Assembly: GCA_022736495.1 (NCBI GenBank)
Contig: DZCR01000097.1
Location: forward strand, 2,074 to 12,768
Reading direction: 5' to 3'
DNA: 10,695 nt
Source of the DNA: Desulfobacca acetoxidans
Lineage (GTDB): Bacteria > Desulfobacterota > Desulfobaccia > Desulfobaccales > 0-14-0-80-60-11
Every line of letters begins with the position of its first letter. Positions within the stretch are counted from its first letter, which is position 1. Both the position numbers and the translations under genes were made by a program. Below the pieces are notes generated by a model. It was not told where the DNA came from, ran no database searches, and worked only from the letters and a program-made list of their open reading frames with translations. Below are positions 7,120-10,695 of the stretch, piece by piece.

Positions 7120-7708
7120 GCTTCTGCATTTCCCGGACCAGCATCCCGAGATCCGGCCGAAGATTGATGTCCCCCACATGGATGAACCGGATGAGACCCT
7201 CTTTGTCAATGAGGATGATGGCCCGTTCCGCCGTTCCGTTGGACCGCAGGACCCCGTAAGTATCGCTCACGGCCCCGTGGGGCCAGAAATCCGATACCAC
7301 ATCAAACCAGAGTCCTCCCATTTCCCTTGTCCATGCAAAAAGCGTGGGCAGGGGGTCCGTGCTGATGCCGATGAGAACCGTATTGTATTGGTGGAAGAAA
7401 GGCTCGGCAATATTATAGCCGGGCCACTGGTTCGAGCAGACCGGGGTCCAGGCCGCGGGAATAAAGGTCAGCATCACATTTTTCCGGCCTTTATAACTGC
7501 TCAGGCGGACCTCCCGGCCCGTGACGGAAACCAGGTTAAAAACCGGGGCCTTGTCCCCGGTTTTGACCTTCAGCACACTGTCCACGGGTTTTAACGGACC
7601 CGGATCAAGGATCTTGTTTCCAAAGGCGCCGGACTCGCAAAGGCCTGATCCCGCAAAACAGAAAATCAGAATGAAACCCCAGAAAAGCGGCTTATAGAAG
7701 GATATCAT
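7109..7708 (-). CDS. Exported peroxiredoxin-like (AhpC/TSA) protein, apparently 1-Cys
   Basis: The 199-residue thioredoxin-fold protein has the peroxiredoxin active site P-A-A-W-T-P-V-C: Pro84, Thr88 and peroxidatic Cys91. The A-E-R-A-I-I-L-I-D segment (Arg near 168) matches the later strand where the family keeps its catalytic arginine. It should reduce peroxides using a thiol donor. An N-terminal hydrophobic stretch (about 7-19) and G-L-C before Glu25 look like a signal peptide, with Gly at -3 and Cys at -1. If cleaved there, Cys91 is the only cysteine of the mature protein, so the reductant would have to be another protein; the TlpA-like product upstream is the obvious candidate. The ATG overlaps the stop of that gene (TAATG, 7706-7710). 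It is the last gene of the formate dehydrogenase-linked operon. The family is clear; a thiol-oxidoreductase rather than peroxidase role is possible. Confidence 0.88.
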   Translation of the reverse strand: MISFYKPLFWGFILIFCFAGSGLCESGAFGNKILDPGPLKPVDSVLKVKTGDKAPVFNLVSVTGREVRLSSYKGRKNVMLTFIPAAWTPVCSNQWPGYNIAEPFFHQYNTVLIGISTDPLPTLFAWTREMGGLWFDVVSDFWPHGAVSDTYGVLRSNGTAERAIILIDKEGLIRFIHVGDINLRPDLGMLVREMQKLNP

Positions 7709-8295
7709 TATTTCTCTTTTATGTCGGAAGCCTTTAAAAGGCTTTGAAGAAAGGTTTCAGGATTGGACGGGTCTCCCGATTCGGCATAAAAAACGGAGAA
7801 ATCGCCGTCTTCCTTCAGGGAAAGACCGAAAAAATGCGGGGTCCGGACCTCGCCGATTTTTTTATGGACGGAAAAATCCGAGTCGCTGAACAGGGGGAAT
7901 TCAATATTGTAGGTTTTCCTGAAAAAATCCACTTCAAAAACTGAATTACCGGCGCCGATACCAATGAGCTTGACCTTGTCCTTCAGGGCCGGTTTCGATT
8001 GAATCAGGCGGAACAAGGCATTGATATTCTCAGCTTCGCGCTGGCACACAGGGCAGTACATGGAAAAAATTTCAACAATGACCACCCGGGCCCTGATCTG
8101 CCCCAGAGAAAATGGGGCGTCCGTGGAAAGACCCAGGTATTGGCGATGAACGGGATTATCCGGGACCGGCAGAAGAAAATTCAACCTTTCCCTAGCTTCT
8201 TCGCAAAATCCGGGACCTTGGAAGAACATCCCGGCCGAGAGGATCAGGAGGATTAAAATCCGGGCAAATACGGTTTGATTAGTGATACACCTCAT
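7708..8295 (-). CDS. Exported TlpA/redoxin-like thioredoxin-fold protein with CPVC motif
   Basis: The 195-residue protein has a hydrophobic signal sequence (about 8-25) ending G-F-C before Glu32, then a thioredoxin-like domain. Strand V-V-I-V-E-I-F-S leads into the redox motif Y-C-P-V-C (Cys81, Cys84), and R-T-P-H-F-F supplies the expected cis-proline. The usual W before the CxxC is replaced by Tyr. It should act outside the cytoplasm as a thiol-disulfide reductase of the TlpA/ResA type. I chose the ATG at 8295 because AAGGAG lies 9 bases upstream. An upstream in-frame ATG at 8346 would add 17 residues unlike a signal peptide and deepen the overlap with fdhE. Even so, the start lies 17 bases inside the end of fdhE, and the stop overlaps the next start. 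The redox partner is not shown; context suggests the peroxiredoxin-like protein downstream. Confidence 0.87.
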   Translation of the reverse strand: MRCITNQTVFARILILLILSAGMFFQGPGFCEEARERLNFLLPVPDNPVHRQYLGLSTDAPFSLGQIRARVVIVEIFSMYCPVCQREAENINALFRLIQSKPALKDKVKLIGIGAGNSVFEVDFFRKTYNIEFPLFSDSDFSVHKKIGEVRTPHFFGLSLKEDGDFSVFYAESGDPSNPETFLQSLLKASDIKEK

Positions 8296-9154
8296 TTCTG
8301 CCGGCTCCTTCATTTGTATATCCTTTTTCCCTTGCCTGCATGTCAAGGTGGAGGGTTGCGATCATTTCAAGATGGGGGAAAAATTCCCGGTCCATCTGCC
8401 TCAGGTCCACCAGCTTGATAAACCTGTGGCAATGATCGCAGAGCTTGACACGGTATTCTTTTTCCTCTTCATTGAAAAAATAGTGTTGTATGTCTTTTTC
8501 ATTGTTTTTGCAGAAAACGCACCCCATTCTGCCGGATTTCCATTCATGGCTGCAAAAAGAGCAGTGCAGGTGCTGCCCGCCGTCCTGGTCCAGGAAACCC
8601 AGGTCCGGAGGGTTGCCGCAGACGGGGCAATAGCCTTTTTGAAGCTCGGGCATACCGGCCAGATAGATTTCAAGCTGTTCCCGGCAGGCCCTGATGCTGG
8701 GGGCCATGCTGAGATACCCGAACAGGGAAAGTTCGGCAGCCGGCACATCCAAAAGCCGGGATATATCCTGGACGACTTTTTCATGGCGGTTGAGAAGGGC
8801 TGAAAACAGGGCTTCAAGATCAAAGGCCGACTGGGACAGGGCTTTTTCCAGGAACCGGGCATTGGCGGAAAGTCCGGGAGCAAGGGCCTGGGCAAGGCCG
8901 CAGATATCTGCAAAGGTTCGGCCGGCGGCTTTCAGATCAATGAGAAACTCCGACGGGTCGATGAGGGGCAATTCGTTTTTCTGTTTTATTTTCAGAAGAT
9001 CCGGTTCAATCATGATGGGCGGTAACTGGATATCTTTGAGACTTTCTTCCTGGACCCTGAACACCTCTTTGTAAAAATCAAGAATTTCCCGGTAGGCAGG
9101 CCGGAGGTTGGTAATGGTCTGTGCCGTCTGTTGCAATTGTTCTAAGGTCTTCAT
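8279..9154 (-). CDS. fdhE: Formate dehydrogenase maturation protein FdhE
   Basis: This 291-residue cytoplasmic accessory protein is needed in characterised bacteria for assembling active respiratory formate dehydrogenases. The N-terminal half is helical. The C-terminal half carries the FdhE hallmark of four C-x2-C pairs: C176/C179 (G-Y-C-P-V-C-G), C198/C201, C212/C215 and C239/C242, which form rubredoxin-like iron-binding knuckles. The start is set at ATG 9154, which has AAGGA 8 bases upstream. An in-frame TTG at 9208 would put the strong hairpin at 9172-9200 inside the coding region and add residues that look like translated spacer. The gene follows the beta-subunit gene after 58 bases and is followed by two exported thiol-redox proteins, the first overlapping it by 17 bases. 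The context, directly after the formate dehydrogenase genes, supports the role. Confidence 0.94.
   Translation of the reverse strand: MKTLEQLQQTAQTITNLRPAYREILDFYKEVFRVQEESLKDIQLPPIMIEPDLLKIKQKNELPLIDPSEFLIDLKAAGRTFADICGLAQALAPGLSANARFLEKALSQSAFDLEALFSALLNRHEKVVQDISRLLDVPAAELSLFGYLSMAPSIRACREQLEIYLAGMPELQKGYCPVCGNPPDLGFLDQDGGQHLHCSFCSHEWKSGRMGCVFCKNNEKDIQHYFFNEEEKEYRVKLCDHCHRFIKLVDLRQMDREFFPHLEMIATLHLDMQAREKGYTNEGAGRNEVYH
8305..8310 (-). promoter_or_regulatory. Ribosome binding site that decides the TlpA-like start
   Basis: AAGGAG on the minus strand lies 9 bases before the ATG at 8295 and inside the 3' end of fdhE. It favours this start over the ATGs at 8313 and 8346, neither of which has an equally good site. 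Confidence 0.7.
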
Positions 9155-9162
9155 GTTTATTA

Positions 9163-9167
9163 TCCTT
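9163..9167 (-). promoter_or_regulatory. Ribosome binding site that decides the fdhE start
   Basis: AAGGA on the minus strand lies 8 bases before ATG 9154 and just downstream of the intergenic hairpin. It makes this start much more likely than the upstream in-frame TTG at 9208. Confidence 0.7.
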
Positions 9168-9171
9168 GAAA

Positions 9172-9200
9172 ACCGCCCGGGAGAAAAATTCCCGGGCGGT
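9172..9200 (-). terminator. GC-rich hairpin between the beta-subunit gene and fdhE (attenuating terminator or processing site)
   Basis: The arms 9172-9182 and 9190-9200 form a perfect 11-base-pair stem, nine of the pairs G-C, around a 7-base loop. On the transcribed minus strand the stem ends in a run of only four U (UUUUC), so it resembles a weak intrinsic terminator. It sits 12 bases after the beta-subunit stop and 17 bases before the fdhE start. It could reduce read-through into the fdhE-tlpA-prx genes, or stabilise the 3' end of the structural-gene mRNA after processing. With no good U-tract and no obvious promoter after it, partial termination seems likelier than full termination. Confidence 0.75.
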
Positions 9201-9212
9201 AGGGTCAATATG

Positions 9213-9926
9213 CTATACCCGCATCATTTTGGCAAGGGGGCCCATCATTTTCCGGAGGGCCACGCTGCGGCTGAGGCCGCCTCTGCCCGAGCTTGCCACG
9301 GCATATTCCGAATAGTACTTGGGATCAAAGGCCACCAGATAGATCACGTTGACCTCGTCCGGGTTCAGGAGCATGGCCTTGGGAAATTTGGCCTTAACGA
9401 CGTCAAGGCGGCTTTTGGCCATGGCCAGCATTTCCTCCCGGTCCCCGAAATTCATGGCGCCGGTGGGACAGGTGGTCACGCAGGCGGGTTTCAGGCCGTT
9501 GTGCACCCGGTCGTTGCACATATCACATTTGGCCAGGGTGCCGTCTTCAGCTTTCCTGGGGATATTATAGGGGCAGGAACCGATGATGTCGTCGGCCGCC
9601 AGTTTTTTGGTTTCTTTGGTATATAAAATCGCCCCGGTGGCCGGATCCTGGTAAATGGCATCCTCGTTAAATGCCGTGGCCAGGCAGGGCGCATCCACGC
9701 AATGCCGGCACTGATCCGGAAAAAACAGCCACTGGAGCTTATTGTCAATGATCTCTTCTCTCATCCGGACAAGCTTGTACGTAAAAAAGGAGAGATCCTG
9801 GGGATTCTGGTGACTCCCCATGTTTTTGGTTTTTTCGGCCGGCAGGTCGTGCCATTGCTTGCATGCCACCTGGCAGCCCCTGCACGCCGTACAAATGGTT
9901 GTATCGACAAAAATTGATTTGGTCAT
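9213..9926 (-). CDS. fdhB: Formate dehydrogenase beta subunit, iron-sulfur protein (three-cluster type)
   Basis: This 237-residue electron-transfer subunit passes electrons from the catalytic subunit to its acceptor. It has ferredoxin-like cysteine motifs: C12-x2-C15-x2-C18-x3-C22; C73-x2-C76-x4-C81; lone C118 in G-S-C-P-Y-N-I-P; C134-x2-C137; and C149-x3-C153-P. The total is 12 cysteines, enough for three [4Fe-4S] clusters. Compared with four-cluster relatives such as FdnH, the fourth Cys of motif II (A85 region, C-L-A-T-A-F) and the first three of motif III are all missing, exactly one cluster set. This matches periplasmic FdhAB enzymes of Desulfovibrio. There is no signal peptide or C-terminal membrane helix, so it would be exported with the alpha subunit and would not anchor itself. 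AAAGGAG 6 bases before the ATG is strong and shares bases with the alpha-subunit stop. Confidence 0.94.
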   Translation of the reverse strand: MTKSIFVDTTICTACRGCQVACKQWHDLPAEKTKNMGSHQNPQDLSFFTYKLVRMREEIIDNKLQWLFFPDQCRHCVDAPCLATAFNEDAIYQDPATGAILYTKETKKLAADDIIGSCPYNIPRKAEDGTLAKCDMCNDRVHNGLKPACVTTCPTGAMNFGDREEMLAMAKSRLDVVKAKFPKAMLLNPDEVNVIYLVAFDPKYYSEYAVASSGRGGLSRSVALRKMMGPLAKMMRV

Positions 9927-9937
9927 GGTCTTCTCCT

Positions 9938-10695
9938 TTAAAGCTTTGCCACATTGACCATAAAGGCCTTGGTTTCTGGAATCCGGGTATTGGGATCACC
10001 GGCTGAAGGGGTCAGAAGGTTGGCGCTTTCTTCCGTTCCCGTTTCAGGCCAGCGCCAGCCGTAATGCCAGGGAATTCCAACCTGGTGGACCGTTGCATAG
10101 CCGATTTTAAACGGTTTAAACCGTTTGGTCACAATGGCGGTGCATTCCAGGGCGCCCCTTGCACTGCTCACCTTTACCCGTTCACCATTGGCAATACCCT
10201 TGAGCTTGGCCAGTTCCTCGCTCATTTCCACAAAGACATTGGGCTGAAGCTCCATGAGCCATTCCTGGGGCCGGGTCATGAGACCGGTCTGCCAATGTTC
10301 GGATACCCGGTAGGTGGTGCCCACAAAGGGGAATCTCGGGTCACAGGTGGCATGGCTGTCGGCTTTGCTGCCGTAGACAACGGCCGTGGGATTCACCATC
10401 TGGGAACTGAATATATTTTTTTCAACGGGGCATTCAATGGGTTCGTAATGCTCGGGGAAGGGCCCGTCCGCCAGGCCCGGTCCGAAGATCTGGCCATGGC
10501 CGTGGGTGGTCATGATAAAAGGATGTTTCCCGTCCTCCCGTTTGGTGCCGTCCGGGTTCTGTAAGGGATACCAGGGACCGTCAGGGATATCGCCCACCCA
10601 TTTGCTGGTGGTGTATTTCCCGTCCTTTTCCTCTCCGGCGAATTTGACCACCCAGTCTTTTTCATCATAGGGGCGGCCCTTGGGATCCACCGAGG
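9938..10695 (-). CDS. fdhA: Formate dehydrogenase catalytic (alpha) subunit, C-terminal part
   Basis: About 251 C-terminal residues are visible and the reading frame stays open to the right edge, so the gene begins outside the window. The last ~130 residues are the molybdopterin-dinucleotide-binding domain of the DMSO-reductase family: T-Y-R-V-S-E-H-W-Q-T-G and L-M-E-L-Q-P-N-V-F-V-E-M-S-E-E-L-A match FdnG/FdhA. The tail G-T-E-E-S-A-N-L-L-T-P-S-A-G-D-P is also characteristic of respiratory formate dehydrogenases. The protein oxidises formate (or reduces CO2) at a Mo- or W-bis(pyranopterin) centre. The active-site Cys/SeCys, the N-terminal [4Fe-4S] motif and any Tat signal lie in the missing part, so metal, selenium use and location cannot be read here. 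The stop is 11 bases before the beta-subunit start, indicating one operon. Confidence 0.93.
   Translation of the reverse strand, partial: SVDPKGRPYDEKDWVVKFAGEEKDGKYTTSKWVGDIPDGPWYPLQNPDGTKREDGKHPFIMTTHGHGQIFGPGLADGPFPEHYEPIECPVEKNIFSSQMVNPTAVVYGSKADSHATCDPRFPFVGTTYRVSEHWQTGLMTRPQEWLMELQPNVFVEMSEELAKLKGIANGERVKVSSARGALECTAIVTKRFKPFKIGYATVHQVGIPWHYGWRWPETGTEESANLLTPSAGDPNTRIPETKAFMVNVAKL

Noticed and set aside
7076..7594. A 172-codon plus-strand frame opposite the peroxiredoxin-like gene
   Set aside because: The opposite strand encodes a clear peroxiredoxin active site with a signal peptide; this frame has no motif and overlaps two real genes.
8296..8346. N-terminal extension of the TlpA-like protein from ATG 8346
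   Set aside because: The added 17 residues are charged and precede a normal signal sequence; the AAGGAG before ATG 8295 supports the shorter form.
9155..9208. N-terminal extension of FdhE from a TTG at 9208
   Set aside because: It would translate through the perfect hairpin, uses a weak start codon and lacks a good ribosome site, whereas ATG 9154 has AAGGA at 8 bases.
9938..10695. Selenocysteine codon or SECIS element in the catalytic subunit
   Set aside because: The active-site region is outside the window, and no in-frame TGA is present in the visible part, so nothing can be said.

Overview
The window looks like chromosomal DNA from an anaerobic member of the Desulfobacterota, probably a sulfate reducer near Desulfobacteraceae. 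This is inferred from the periplasmic-type formate dehydrogenase genes, the style of the proteins and the moderate-to-high GC content; no rRNA or other phylogenetic marker is present. Coding density is very high. There are eleven recognisable genes (two cut by the window edges), and no tRNA, rRNA, CRISPR array, insertion sequence or phage gene was seen.

Region 1 (1-2243, minus strand) is a tightly coupled four-gene operon. In transcription order it holds an unrecognised protein with a kinase-like fold signature, an exported TesA-type GDSL esterase/thioesterase, a LolD/YbbA-type ABC ATPase, and the N-terminus of an FtsX-like permease. Every junction overlaps by 1-4 bases. The tesA-ybbA-ybbP neighbourhood is known from other Proteobacteria; the kinase-like gene in front of it is the unusual part.

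Region 2 (2244-2375) is a 132-base divergent intergenic stretch with a good sigma70-like promoter facing right.

Region 3 (2376-7119, plus strand) is a three-gene signalling operon. It encodes a receiver-STAS response regulator, a 1094-residue MalT-like NTPase/TPR protein whose C-terminus is a SARP-type winged helix plus BTAD domain, and a small single-pass membrane protein with an Ig-like C-terminal domain. No sensor kinase lies in the window. I regard this as the least explained module here.

Region 4 (7109-10695, minus strand) is a formate dehydrogenase locus. In transcription order it holds the C-terminal part of the catalytic molybdo/tungsto subunit, an iron-sulfur beta subunit with 12 cysteines (enough for three [4Fe-4S] clusters), a strong GC-rich hairpin, the maturation factor FdhE, an exported TlpA-like thioredoxin-fold protein with a CPVC motif, and an exported peroxiredoxin-like protein with one cysteine predicted in its mature form. 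The last two overlap fdhE and each other, which suggests an extracytoplasmic thiol-peroxidase pair attached to formate dehydrogenase maturation. The two convergent operons overlap by 11 bases at 7109-7119, with no terminator between them.
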